Part shown: piece after piece, positions 20,097-32,840 of the stretch
Layout of the letters: every line of letters starts with the position of its first letter
How positions within the stretch are numbered: the stretch's first letter is position 1
NCBI GenBank assembly: GCA_028752905.1
Contig: JAQNBH010000010.1
Span: forward strand, 29,016,970-29,080,969
Reading direction: 5' to 3'
DNA length: 64,000 nt
DNA from: Cladorhizidae sp. MBARI D1340-BT2
Taxonomy: Eukaryota > Porifera > Demospongiae > Poecilosclerida > Cladorhizidae
Notes under the pieces: model-generated
Database searches by the model: none
What the model was told of the DNA's origin: nothing
Seen by the model: only the letters and a program-made list of their open reading frames with translations
Program-made: the position numbers and the translations under genes

Positions 20097-23000
20097 AATC
20101 GATTATGCATTAAGTGAGCAGTATATATACACAGGATTTAAAAATAGCCAAGACCACCTTGTAGGTGATGTATGTAAGCTGCAAAATAGTCTGGATCATA
20201 CCCATATCTTGTTCGCTAACTGTTTTGAAAGGATCAAGGATCTGTTAAAAATCCCGATATGATAATCACCGTCTGTAACTTGTTCAGTCTCTCTGAATAG
20301 TCCCCATCGACCACAGGCAATTACAGGATATTAGAGCAGTGTCATCTTCTCAGTTGCAGTGATGAGAGCTGCAGGTTTTTTAGTGTATTATGTGGTTGAA
20401 AATACATCCTGATTACTGTACCATATACTGGAAGCAGAGCATATCTTTCTGACGATAAGATAAAAGGAGAGAAACTTGTGTAGGAAATGTAGGCAAGGCG
20501 CACACTTCATGATGATTATACTCTCATCACTTCAGTGATCTTTAACAATTGCGGAGAGCATGTGAAACAAGGTCAGGTTAAATCCCTCCACCATCCCATC
20601 ACACTGATGGTGCTATGATGTAGTCCTTGATATTTTCACCAACAAAAGCTTATATATGCACATCCTGAAATATCCTAACCAAAGTGTCTTCTCCAATAAG
20701 AATAAGTTGGTCGGATAGAGATATACAAACAATAGCTTTGTAGCCGCAGCAGGAGATAGGTTGCCAGGAGATAGGTTGTTTCCTCATAGCATAGGTCTGG
20801 TATTATATCATAATTATTATGTCATCATCAGATGATTGCTTGATTAGGGTAGGGTTAGGATCTGGGCAATGGTTAGGGTTAGGGAGAGGCAATAGCTAGG
20901 GATGGGCCTAGGTTAAGACTAGTGCAATGGCTAGTATGAGAGATGATATCATCGCCACTATGTAATGTTACGTTTCTGTTACATTCCTATGCTCTTGGGA
21001 ATGAGCCCAAGTCTAAGGATGGATTACTGGCCACATGTGTGGCAAGGAAATTGGGATTCTTGTTATATTCCATTTTTGTTGGGAATCCGCCAAAGTTTAT
21101 CTCAATTTTTTTGGCACGATGCATGTGTTTATGAACGCGTTATAATTATTAGGTAGTTGGAGATGTCACATAATAATATAGTCTTAAATTAGCCCTCTAA
21201 TTTTTCGGTACTAATATATATTAGCTCTAGGTTTACCTCAGCTCTGTTAAAAGTTCCCTTTAAACAACTCACAAACAAACACAGCGCATATGCACATGCA
21301 TGCACACACATATCCACACAGGCACTCACACACTCAGTATGAAATTATCATGATGACATCTACAATTAGGTCGAAATCAGTAATGATTAATTAAGCCTTC
21401 AGCTAGGGTTAAAACAAGGAGGGTTAGGACTATAATATTATTATAAGAGTATGGCATTGGCTATAGCTCTGTAACAATGATTATGACATCTTTAAGGTCT
21501 TCTCCCAGGAAGAAAAAAAAGAGGTTTCTAAAATGCTCACAACTTGCCAAGTTTTAACGTGACAAGTTCTAAACTTCACATGGTGTTCACAGTATGTCTG
21601 AACCTTTTCTAGACACAATTGTGGTGTGGCTTTGCTTTATTACAGTAGAAATGGGTGTGGCAAATATTCTTGGGACCCTCCAGCAAGGACAGCTGTTACT
21701 TGTGCTGTGTTGATATTGTTGTTTAGTCAGTTGATATAATAACTAGTATTGTGCATTGACATTGAGATTTTCTCACTGGCTAGAAGGAATGAATTTTAGA
21801 AATTCAAAATCCCTTCAACACCAAATTTCTGACACGATTGGGACTTAAAACACTTTGTATTACAGAGGGACTATATTAAAAATAGAAATCAAGAATGTCA
21901 TTGCACAGATCTCATTGAGAGGACTCCAGAGATACCTAATATGACTTATTAAATCAAAGTATGGGGAGGAAAAAATTATCCTAGGGTCAAACAAGATAGT
22001 AGCTATACGGTAAACTGCAATACAAAATAATGTTAACTTGAACATTGGTTGTACAGGGTATGGAGGGTCAATAGCCCTTGATACTGTCACAATTGGTTCA
22101 GTTGACACTATACTATTTCACACTAGAGTTCAGTGGATTTTTGGGGTAGCACTAGGTCCAGGATCACTGGCATCAAATGCCCCCACACCATAGACCACAC
22201 CCTATCTCTTGTCTTGAAGCCCCTTACTGATCCGTCTCCTTTTTCTCAGTGCCTTGGCCATGAGTTACCATGAATATAGACCGCTGGAATCTGCATGCAT
22301 TGTAGTATTTTATGGTACAAAAAAGAAAAAGAAGAAAAAAATTTCCCTGGGAGATTACCTTATGATAATCTAATAGGTTTCTAAACCTATGAATCAGCCT
22401 TGTAGGCATATATTACCTATGGTGTTCTAGGATCACTTTAGTTTTGCAAATAGCTATATAGCTATATAATATTATACCCGACATATATTTCTAATGTCAT
22501 TTCAGCTTATTGTTAATCCAACTAAATAAGCCACACCGACTTCCCTAGAACAGTTAGTAGCAGACTACATTTACATCAGGAGATAGTATGTCATCTGGTA
22601 TATACACAATGTGTACAAATGGACATAATTGGCCTTGCCAGGAGCTACAGCAATAATTACACATGACAGAAAATGGGTTATTAATAAACAAAACACAAAT
22701 TGTCAAGTTGTCTTGTCAAGAAAGAGATTTCTAAATGCAGACCACAAACACAAATAGGAACACCAAATATGATATTGATGTCCACATCTCAGATTCCAGC
22801 AACGACCTTTGCGAGGCTCTTATTCAGGTTATTAGTAGATATACTAAATAGAGTACTACAAACTGCCAGTCTTGAAATTTTATGAACACACCTTTATGAC
22901 ATCATACATTTACATCTATAGGTCTTTTTTTAAAATGATCCTCACGGAGAAGTTGCTTTCAAACGATATAATTTTTTTAATGAAAGGATGAAAAATATTG

Positions 23001-23452
23001 AAGTTATCATTGGAACGGTTTTTGAAAAATCACTTCTAAGAACCACATTGCCACTGCCAGAAACAACCCATTCATTACCAGAATTGTGCGCATACAAACA
23101 AAATGTTGAAATCACATATTGACTTTCACTTTCCTCTATTTTTCTGCAAAAGCCAGTGTCCAACTATATATATATATATTTTAACTTGCATCAGACTTGT
23201 TGCCTTAATAATATCGAATTAGCAAACACAAACACATCATAAGTTGCAGGGGCTTCCATGCCCAGGTGCTTCCATCCTCCACGCACGGCTTCACTCGTCC
23301 TCCAGTAATCCCTGCACGCTTAACAATACAAAGCAAAACACAGATAAACTAAATAGAACACCGAAGGTCATGTTAGCTCGACTCGAGCAAAATAAGCATA
23401 AACAAAATAGAACACTCAAAGGACATGTTAGCTTGACTATCTTTTAGACATA
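20097..23452. other. Noncoding; decayed duplicate of Ig-gene intron sequence
   Basis: About 20097-20640 resembles 35760-36490. About 20760-21330 resembles 39920-40520 (shared GGTTGYTTCCTCATA, ACATTCCTATG and CA-rich text). About 22690-22760 resembles 40675-40750 (TTGTCAAGAAAGAG). The counterpart of exon 37569-38212 is missing. No gene is visible from 21400 to 23450. Confidence 0.65.
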
Positions 23453-25399
23453 CCGTAGAGTACGTAGTAAGCGCCCACGATGTAGTAAGCGCCCACCCCC
23501 TGGATTAGGACGTAAGCGCCCATTGACATAGTAACCGCCCATCGTCCGGGTTTAGGACGATCCAGATCGAGCTCCCACCAAAAAACAACGCGCGATTCTG
23601 CTCCTTGGCCATGTGCCGCGTCGTGCCCTCCCCCCAGACCACTCCCATTTCAGTGTCCATGCTGACCCGAGATAGCTAGCGCGTTGTTCAAGATGGCACA
23701 GAGTCATGCAGGTAAAAAACTGAAAAGTTTTACAGTGGCTTGTAAAGTAGAGATTGTAGAATGGTACAGAGGACAAGGGATGCAAAATGTATCACAGACA
23801 GCCAAAAAAATTGGAGTTGACAGAAAGAGAGTGCGTGAGTGGAATGAAAAGTACGATACACTGGTTGATGCCAACATGAAGAAGAAAAGGAAACTTCATG
23901 CTGGTGCACCAGTCTTCAGCCAACACGTGGATACAGAGGTCTTCGACTACCTAGAGCTAGAGCGCTCTGAAGGCAGGGCAGTTCTTAACAAAGACCTCAT
24001 GGAGAGAGCCTTGCAAATCGCTATGAGAATAGGCATCCATGGCTTCCTTGCATCCCCCATGTGGCTACGTGGCTGGAAGAAGCGATGGAATGTAGGCTAC
24101 AGGCGGTGCACAAACACCTCTCAAAAGGTGCCTCAGGACTTCAAGGTGCAGCTCACCCACTTTCGGAGGACCATTGTCAGATACCGAGAGTTGCACAGGT
24201 ACAGAAAATCTGATATTGGCAACATGGATCAAACAATGCGCAGGTAAACATTGTATACACTGATAGCTTGTCATTTTACCTTGTTCATCACTGGGTTTGA
24301 TTCAGTACCTTTTGCCACCAACAATCGTCGTGGAGAGAGAAGCATTCGCATTGCTACCACTGGTGCCCAAAAGAAGGGTTTCACAGTAGCTTTGTGTGCC
24401 ACAGGAGATGGAACAAAACTCCCTGCTGTCATCATTTTCAAGGAGAAAAATGGAAAATTTGGCCCACGCGTTGCAGCAGGACTTACAGTTCCTGACAATG
24501 TTGAGGTCACTGCCAGCGAAAATGGATGGATGACACGCACAAAACTGCACAGCTGGCTACGCAGGGTATGGGGGAAGTCTTTGTACGGTACACGACGACT
24601 CCTTGTCCAGGATGCCTATCGATCGTCCACACAAGTGTGCTGACACCAAGGATGTAGCTGAGGAGTTGGAAACAGACCTGGTATTCATCCCAGGTAATGT
24701 AGTGAATTTCAATAGTCGTGTCACAAATGATGGCCTGCATGCAAATGCTTACATTTTGTCTAGGTGGCTGCACATCCCTGGCACAGCCAATGGATGTTTC
24801 TGTGAACAAGCCATTCAAGGATAAAATGAGGGAACTGTGGATGGAATGGAGGAGAAGCGCCAACACCTGCAGGACAAAGAAAGGCAACTTGAAGTCCCCC
24901 TCAAGACAGGATGCCATTGATTGGGTCTCTGCTGCATGGGGTGCCATTCCAGAACAATTAATAGCTCGCTCCTTCCTTTTCTGTGGGATTTCTAACAGCA
25001 TTGATGGTTCAGAGGATGACTTCATCAGGGAATGCTTTCCGAAGAAAGTTAATGAGGAGAGCGAAGACGACGACGAAGATCCTTTCGCTGGGATGAGTGA
25101 TGGCGAAGCTGATGAGTTGGAAGGGCTAGAGGAACCTGGAGAAGGGGACGAACAAAATCAACACTAGCCAGCACATTTTTTATCTTTGTTTACTGTATTG
25201 TACTGCACTTCAGTTATTACGTGGGCGCGCCGCGCCCCAAGACCGTGTGTAAATTATTGGTTCCGTGTGCAAATCGGTGGAGTAATGACGCTAACTGAGT
25301 TGCTGTAGTAACCGCCCATATGCTGGAGCTAGCGCCCACCCCCCTGATTTTAGAGGCGAGTGGTTGAGCGCCCATGGGCGCTGAGTACGTATTCTACGG
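23453..25399 (+). mobile_element. pogo (POGK-like) DNA transposon, near full length
   Basis: Inverted ends CCGTAGAGTACGTA (23453) and TACGTATTCTACGG (to 25399), with GCGCCCA-rich subterminal repeats on both sides and TA duplications at 23451-23452 and 25400-25401. It carries a transposase gene on the + strand covering most of the element. Confidence 0.9.
23693..25167 (+). pseudogene. pogo-family transposase, POGK-like, frameshifted
   Basis: The N-terminus (MAQSHAGKKLKSFTVACKVE) carries an HTH (SQTAKKIGVDRKRVREW) and a second DNA-binding region (RALQIAMRIGIHGFLASPMW). The catalytic domain shows DIGNMDQT (first Asp), GWMTRTKLHSWLRRVWG, LLVQDAY (second Asp) and QPMDVSVNKPFKDKMRELW (third Asp). 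The C-terminus has CGISNSIDGSEDD and an acidic tail. 24695-24763 behaves as an intron: removing it joins IPG to GCTSLAQPMD in frame. Another donor-like CAG/GTAAAC at about 24243 has no clear acceptor in the right phase. A 4-nt tandem duplication (TATCGATCG) near 24618 breaks the frame. Confidence 0.85.
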
Positions 25400-25429
25400 T
25401 AATCATACCAAAGCCAACCTTCCACCCAA

Positions 25430-26780
25430 TATTGAAGCTCACTACACCTAAATTGACGGCAAGCCTGATACTTGTCGCACTCATTGCTCCATCTTATCCA
25501 CTCAACTTCACACTACAGAATTAAAACTTTCATTTTGATTCTGTGTGTAGCCGCCTAAACACTTGTGCAAAATATCGTTACTTTTCACTTTTAGTGCAGG
25601 TTCAACTCAAAAAGCCTGTAAGACAATACTCATGTTGGGGATGTTCTGCAGTTGATAATTTTTTTGGCTTACACATCGCGAATCATCCCGTCTAGGTTGT
25701 CCTCATTATTTGTAATTGCTCTCCCATAGTAGGTTTGCATTTCAATTATAGACAAGTGACTAATCACCCTAGCTTCACCCTAATTGACATGATTGCCATC
25801 GTCATCAATAGCGCCTTTTAATGTATGTCTCAAAATGCTTTAAAAATTGTTTACTAACGTGATTTATACATTCTACCTTCTCTAGTTCAAAACTAGGACC
25901 ATAAGGCTTGAAACCATTTGTATCCCCATCACTAATTGTGTGTGTGTACCAAAAAGCTTCAGTCTCTCCACTGATTGCCCAAAAAGTTTTGTTCCTACAA
26001 CTTCCATGGAACTAGAACATCCTTCAAAAATGGCTTCACAACTTACCGTGTGGCCCTCAAACCATTCTTTGTAACTTGCCTCTGTCTCGTCTTAAGGTAT
26101 TCGCACGCAAGCTTGACAGAACGTAGACATAAGACCTAAAACTTCTCCAGTCTCTCAGCAACACCATTATTTGATTTGTATGCCATGTGCCATCAACAGT
26201 AACACTAACATCAATAATGTCTTCATGCCCAACCCCATAAGCGGCATCCAACATAATAATTTGTGTGACTGCATTTGGGTCACTCCCTATTGTCTTAGTA
26301 TATATTCCAAAAAAAGAAACTAAGAGGGAGCAACATATCCATGACTGCAGTGATGTCTTCCAGACCAGAATGACTAATTCCAGCAATGCGAGCACCCAGT
26401 ACTGACTGGCTGTTCAAAGTATGGGCTTCTACAGATACAGGGTTTGAGATGTCTTTAGTGTTACCACAATTTGAACAAAAAGAAAACACCATGCCTGCCC
26501 TACAGGAACATTTTTCCTTCAGTTGTAAAGGAGCTTGGCTACACATTGAACGCACTTATTACTACTTCCTATGATCTGTCTAAGCTCATCTAAGTCATTA
26601 CCCTTACCCAGTTCTTCCACAACACCCCTCTAGTCCGAACAGGTAGAGCCAATAGATCCGGTAGCAACACCCCAGAAGAAGCTGAACGAACCAAGAGAGC
26701 CAACTTCCTCCTAGCCAGGGTCACCACTGGAACTGGCCTCTCTTCAGACATTTTCTATTGATTGCAAGGTAAGTGAAGGT
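25430..26780 (-). pseudogene. Mutator-like transposase relic
   Basis: The - strand holds pieces of a Mutator-type transposase in order: FSFCSNCGNTKDISNP, VLGARIAGISHSGLED, IIDVSVTVDGTWHT, FRSYVYVLSSLRANTL, then FELEKVECINHVSKQFLKHF and MQTYYGRAITNNEDNLDGM. The order agrees with Mutator-like transposase proteins of invertebrate genomes as I remember them. Many stops and frame changes make it dead. Ends and target duplication were not found. Confidence 0.7.
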
Positions 26781-27130
26781 TCACAGAAGCCCCACCGTCA
26801 GGATCCAAGAGACTCACTAATAAAGGAAGGAAACAGCACTAACTTTTTAGTACGGAGATAAACATTAAACTTGCCTGACGCGGCTACAGTAACAGGCTCA
26901 ACAACAGCCGCTAGTGGGGTTTTTCTTCCAGTCCTTCTCACTCTTCCTCACTACTTGGCATTCGTTGTTTAAAAGATTTCTCCTTTCTCTTCCCCAGTCG
27001 ACGCCTTTCCAGCAATTGTTGGTAAGTGACGGAGAAAAAAAGTGTGATCAAAAAACCTGTTCGTCTTTTCGGGTGCGCAGTACACCCCCGCCTGGTCAAT
27101 TCATTGCTCAAATGACTGGTAAGCTACATT

Positions 27131-28496
27131 TGTGATAGGATCTGAGAAAAGGGTACAAAATTAAAAATAACTGAGTTATTGATATCAGGTGAAAGAACAA
27201 AGCAATGCCTATATTTTGGAACTAAAATGATCACTTATTTCCATTCAGAAGGAAAGTTATGAAAGCCTGAATGCTAGTGGCTTGAAGCATTCATTTTGAG
27301 AAAAAAGCGTTAAAATAAAATTAAAGTGGTAATTACCGTGCACCTCCGCGCACGGTCGAGGTGTGAACTGTGGTGAAGACTAGCAAGGCTGAGCTGCTAC
27401 GCTAAGGTGGAAAAGAAACACTTCTTTGCTGATAGGACAACGCGCTATTCTTGGATGAAGCTTGTGCAGAAAAGGTAACTTTTAGACGTTTAGATCAATG
27501 GAAATACGAGTAACAATAAAACAAGGATAAAAGTGAGAGAAAACAGATTAGAGTTAGCTCTCTAATGATAACTATAACGTCAGAATAGGCATAAAGGTCT
27601 CTAGTGTAGGATGTCTGCTATAACAATTGTTCTTTGTTAGGGCAGGATCTGCTGTTGTGTCCGGTTTTCTTGCAGGTTCGACAAACCCTAGCTGGAGGGC
27701 TCTGTGATGGCATTTCCAGGATCATGGGTTGCTTGCCTGCTGACTGCTTTGAGAACTGTTGCTACACATGCAGCTCATTGGTGAACTGGATGGAGCACTC
27801 TTTGCCATTGAACTGTGAGCAGCCACAGCCACTAGTCATAAACTGGGTCACTAGATCTTTTTGAGTGTCCACATCTCGAACGTCAAAATCCACTGATGAA
27901 ACTGCAGACAACTGCATCATTGCTTCCTGGACCTGTTTGTCAATGGTCAGCTCTCGAACATCCTCCAGATCATCATCACTCTCTTCAGTTGCACTATGAG
28001 GTTGCTCAAGTCTGTCACCATCAACCACATAATTACTTACAAATAAATGCAGCCATTAATTGTTCTTATTCTTTTGTAGTGTATGTATTATGTATTATAT
28101 CTGCTTGTTCGTTCTCTGAGTCAGTGTCACTGTCACAACCATAGTTTGAAGTAAAATAGTCATCAATGATTTCTAGGAGAGACTGCTGGTCTCAGGAGAG
28201 AATTTCATTAAGCAATTAATGGCTTTTGCAGCTTCCTGTGCACTTGATGAAGCCATTCCTTTGTTAGTTTGTTAACCGCGCGACCATAATTATAGAAGCC
28301 TTTTGTGGGTGTTTCCCAATGTATTTTCCCGTTCACGCGTAGCAAGCTAACCCCACGCTTGCCTACAAAGAAGCAAGCAGGAGTCTTCAGACTTCACACA
28401 AAGGTAAAGGAAAGGTAGTAGATGTCTGTAGTACCAAAAAAGAAAGATTGTTACATTTTTCTCAACATAAGACCCCTTTTCTCAGATCCTATCACA
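27131..28496. mobile_element. Unclassified TIR element of 1366 bp
   Basis: The outer 23-24 bases are inverted repeats: TGTGATAGGATCTGAGAAAA at 27131 and its reverse complement ending at 28496. I cannot identify a clear target duplication. Inside are remnants of a transposase-like gene on the - strand. Superfamily not assigned. Confidence 0.8.
27615..28255 (-). pseudogene. Coding remnant inside the TIR element (acidic N-terminus, zinc knuckle C-terminus)
   Basis: From a start near 28255: MASSSAQEAAKAINCLMKF, a frame change, then IIDDYFTSNYGCDSDTDSEN. 28028-27762 then gives EESDDDLEDVRELTIDKQVQ and FMTSGCGCSQFNGKECSIQF. Near 27660-27615 a CCHC knuckle, CRTCKKTGHNSRSCPNK, ends the remnant. The middle of the protein, where a catalytic domain would be, is missing. 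It looks like an internal-deletion derivative. Confidence 0.5.
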
Positions 28497-29389
28497 TTTT
28501 AATAATTATTATAAAAAGTGTTGGCGCGATCATCGCCGAACGCTCGACTGTAGACCGGTTAGACTGGGGAAGAACCTCTTTCGAACGTGAAGTGAAATGA
28601 AATGAAATGAACAATATGCACTGTACTATATCTTCTGAGAGTAGATTCCCTTGCCTGAAACTTGAAACTCAACCTGCAGACACTTATCAACACTTTAAAA
28701 AATACGTTTTCAGTCCTCTTCCTCCTTAACCACTTACGGCCCGAATTCGAAGAGTCTATAATGAGGAAGGAAAAAAGTAGATCAAAAACAAAATCACAAA
28801 AGAGAATTACCATTAGAAAACACAGAGTCCAAATCTAAATCGGGGAAACTAGAGTGAATGCGAGCAAAGATAATTATGGTCACTGCCACACTCAACATCC
28901 ATGCAGAGGCGGAGCAACAAGATGCAAAATATCATGACAACTGAGTGCAGCTATGAGGATGCAGAGATGGAAAAGGAGAGTGCCAAGAGGATCTCCCTGC
29001 TGCACCCATTCAGCTGGAATTTGTCACCCCAGAATAAGGAGGATGGTGAAGAGTATGCAGAATGAACAAAATTGTAGATTACAGGTATACTATAATGTAT
29101 AGACAGTTGCCAACATCATGTCTCTGAAAGCGTTTTGGAAGTCAAGCTTTACTAGACAGCTGCTTTGCCAATCCCTACACACTCCCCACTCCCCTACACA
29201 CTCACACACATACCCTAACCCAAAACCCAGCTTAAGCTTCCCAGATGCTAGCATGGATGCCATGTCCTCACTGACCATGTTCCCACCACAGCTACTAGCT
29301 GACGAAGGGTGCATGTTATTATGATGTGTGTCTGACCTCAACCCCTTTCTTCTCTTGAACTACCCACACACAAAAAAGACTGAGGAAAT
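28497..29389. other. No recognisable gene
   Basis: Mixed sequence with a short AATGA run near 28593-28610 and short open frames of no recognisable content. Nothing I can support. Confidence 0.5.
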
Positions 29390-30140
29390 TATTCCTCATT
29401 CTAGGACCATGGTAGAGAAAGCAGGTAAGACTGAGCAAAGGTAGGAGACTTCATTGATATGCTTCGGGAGGTACTTCAGAGGTTGTGGTCTTAAACTATC
29501 AGGACCACCAGCTGGCCCACAAAGGAAGGATCTGATTGCTCGAGCAACATCTCCTTCGGAAACAGTAAATTACAAGGGAAAGACACCAGGGATGGGTGGG
29601 ATGTATGCATCAGGATGAGGAAAGGGATACTTCTCTCTGAGGGAAGAAAGGGTGGCATCATAACTCTCGGAATCTCCGAGGAAGCTAAGCGAACAGCTCC
29701 TAAAATATTCCTTCTCCAGTTTCTCAGACACTTGGCAAACCAGTGACTTGAACGGATCCAGAGCAGTTGCTTTACTCTTCTTAATTGGGTTTCTGGAACC
29801 AGGAGGATCTTCTTCCACTCTCAGCTGCCCAGATGCTAAGGACAACTTGGGGGCACTCTTTGAACTTTGAAAGGGGAAGGCCTCTGGCAACTAGGGATCT
29901 TCTTTAGAATCTTAGACCTAGGTAGTTCAATAAAATCGAACTCCAAAAGCGGCGGCTCACCATTAATTTTGGAAAGGCTGCCAGAAAGAAACAGTTGGAC
30001 AAACATGACCACATGGAATCTGGCTACAATATTGCAGTGGGAATTCGAGTTGACTCATTTGATTCATTGGCGGCAGCTCTTCATGGGTTCATGACTCAAG
30101 TATGAACTAGTCTCGCTGGAGACACAGAGAAATACCTCAA
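29390..30140 (-). pseudogene. Non-LTR retrotransposon (LINE) pol fragment, before and at RT start
   Basis: On the - strand: EPPLLEFDFIELPRSKILKK, then SLSFLGDSESYDATLSSLRE, KYPFPHPDAYIPP, then after an in-frame TAA, VSEGDVARAIRSFLCGPAGG and PDSLRPQPLKYL. The motif S-E-x-D-V-x-x-A-I-R-S-F ... G-x-A-G-G-P-D-x-L-R-P-Q is typical of the RT entry region of LINE pol proteins. It is a 5'- and 3'-truncated relic. Confidence 0.65.
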
Positions 30141-30149
30141 ACAACAGAT

Positions 30150-31590
30150 AGAGTGAGGAGACATTTTTTGCACAGAAACACATCAAACATTTTTATACTA
30201 AATAACTTCTGGCTGCTTAATTATAAAAACAGATGCAAGACAAAAAAAATTTAAACAAAGATATACAATTGTATTAGGAAAGTGTCAGATGCCCGTGCTG
30301 CCCAGTACAGATGTGCAGTTCCCCCTCTGGACTGCCACGGATAGTCTCTGGAGCAGGTACTCGGTCGATTTGGGCTCGTAAGAATTTACCAATGTAGACA
30401 ATAAACATTTAGTGGAACCATTATATATATTTATACAATGAAGTCTAACTTTATAAAAATCTGTATTTTGTTTGTTGTTCCTTTTATTATTTGGTATGCA
30501 CTCCTTAAAATTATATATATGTCTAGCTATGGGCCTTTAGACATTTGGAAGCTAATCAGTTAAAACTTTGGTTTGTAAACTTCCTTCTTTGGAAGGATGC
30601 AAACTGCAGAAACGTGTATTTAGTGGTCTGTCTAGTGGCACTTCCACTTTTCAGTGGTTGAATGCATCTACGGATACCATTGTCATGTGCAGTTTTGTCA
30701 CTGCTTTAGCAATAATAGTTACAAGTAAAATCAACACTACACTGTCCATCACTATCATGTGCTATATACCTCTCACTACCATGCACTAACACACATTTAC
30801 ATATACCCCATGATATGCTTAGAGTATAACAGGGAATCTTATTTTTAACCTTTTTATAGTCAAATATGTACTATGAGACCAACTTTGTAACTTTGACAAC
30901 TTAAATAATTACCTGAATATCTAGAGCAGTGCTTACTATGACTCCATCCCTTTCTGTGTCTACCATGAATAATTATGGCTAGAGCGGTATTAATAGAACA
31001 CAGAGGCAACAATAATGGTACACCCTCCACATGCAGGATATTTTTTTATATAGTTACTTCTGTCAAACAAACAAACTCTATTTTGGGCTTGGTTGTCCCT
31101 CAAATATCTAGAACTCAGTTAAAACATGAGTAGTTTCCTTAGCAAGCTACCAAAGTTTCTACACAGCTAAGCAACTTACTTGTCAAAATACATTCTAGAG
31201 AGAGCACTTGAGAACCTTAACCTCAAAAGAGCATCTGAGAAATGCTTTTATCTATAACTGTAGCTATAGCTGCTGCATTTGTCTAGTACATAAATGAAGA
31301 TTTACCCAATCGGCTACTAAGTTTCTAAGTGTCCACAGCTAAGGCTAGCTAAGCAACTTACTTTTTCTGGTTTTCAAAAGTGCACTTGAATGCTGTGTGA
31401 AAGCTATTGCTACAAATTATAATTTTATAATAGTTCACTAGGATAGGTTCAGACCAAAGAAGGAAGTCCATGGTAAAAAAATTACTACTGCATTAATCTT
31501 GGCTGGGTCAGTCTTCACTGGGCCTTGGCCCACCACATATTCTAGTTATAAACAATCTTTCATCGCAAACTGGCACTTAGGTAGCTTGAT
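30150..31590. other. No recognisable gene
   Basis: AT-rich, with short open frames only. I see no domain or structured repeat. Confidence 0.5.
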
Positions 31591-31599
31591 CGTTACCCA

Positions 31600-32840
31600 C
31601 AGTCATCAGTCATCTCTGTATCTTGGCCAGTTGGTAAGATGTTGTTTCCAGGCGTGACTGAAAATGACTAGACCTCATGTATGCTGAGATGTAGTTTCCA
31701 GGGCATTTCCCTACATTGTGTCCATTATCCTTTGGAAAGTGGCAGGGATGACTAGGCTGAAGAACATCACAGATAAGTGGTAATTTACAAACAGAGTCAT
31801 AAATGCTGCCTTCTCGCATGATCTCTCAGCCCCTGGCACCTGCCAGTATCCCATTTTAACATCCAGGGTAATGATATAATGAGCTCCAGCCAGTCTGTCA
31901 ATGAGGTCCTCGAAGCATGGCATTGGGAATAGATCAGTGCAGGACACGGCATTGAGTTTCCAATATTCGACACAGAGACACAGTGACCCATCTTTCTTGT
32001 AGAACATCACAATGGATGTTGCCCACAGGCCCTTTTTAACCTAAATAACTCGTGTTCATAGAATCTGGGCTACCTCTTTCTTCACTGTTGCAAGCCTTGC
32101 ATCTGGTATGTGGTAGGGTGGTAAGCTGATGGATTTTTCTTCTCCTGTGTCAATCTCCCCATCATCGTTAGGTAGGATTGGTCAGTAAAGATGCATCGGT
32201 ATATACTCATGCAGCAGCTGTAACAGTTGATCATGTTGGGTTGGTTCCAAGTTTAGATTGTTCTGTGGTGTGGAGATGACATCTCAGTACTCCACACTCT
32301 AATGGCGACTCCCAGCATGCAGGCATATTCACATGGAATGTTTTGTTAGATTTTTCTCACTGTCCAGTCTTAAACTTGTAGATCGTCTAAGAAGGCTTCT
32401 CCATTATGGGAAAAGGCCATGGCCATCTTGTCCTCAGGTTATTGAATACAGATGGTAGGAGTATCCCTACAAGGCCATTTACTTGAAAGTTTATCTATGG
32501 CAATCATAGCAGACCACGATCTGCGTTTTGGCTGCTCTCCCTACCTTTCATGCCAGACCTTGCGACATCTCAAGCTTCTCATATGTATCTCTCAGGTATG
32601 ACATGATGATGTCTTGGCTCTCTGAGGGTTATAGCCTCTGCTCTCGGAGGATGTCCTTCAGGTCTCAAGGTTGTGTCCATTCACTATCTCAAATGGTGAA
32701 AAGCATGTTGTCTCATGCAGTCCTCCATGCAAACAACATGTATGGGATTGACTTGTGCCACTGACCTAATTCCTTTCTTTTTTGTGTGCTTCATCCAACA
32801 TTTCTCCAACATTTGAGCCATGTGAGTTGTTTATCACTTT
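31600..32840 (-). pseudogene. Ty3/gypsy-related fragment with integrase end upstream of RT
   Basis: Read on the - strand from 32840 leftward, the first recognisable text is an integrase C-terminal part (TTCFSPFEIVNGHNLET in one frame). Then comes a linker (TQHDQLLQLLHEYIPM), a pre-RT stretch (EIDTGEEKSISLPPYHIPDA), and RT (KKDGSLCLCVEYWKLNAV, PCFEDLIDRLAGAHYIITLD, GYWQVPGAERS). Many stops make it inactive. IN before RT is unlike standard gypsy and like Gmr1-type elements. Confidence 0.65.

Noticed and set aside
20840..20890. TAGGGTTAGG words as telomeric repeat
   Set aside because: Only a few imperfect units, and the diverged counterpart near 40020 lacks them; not an interstitial telomere array.
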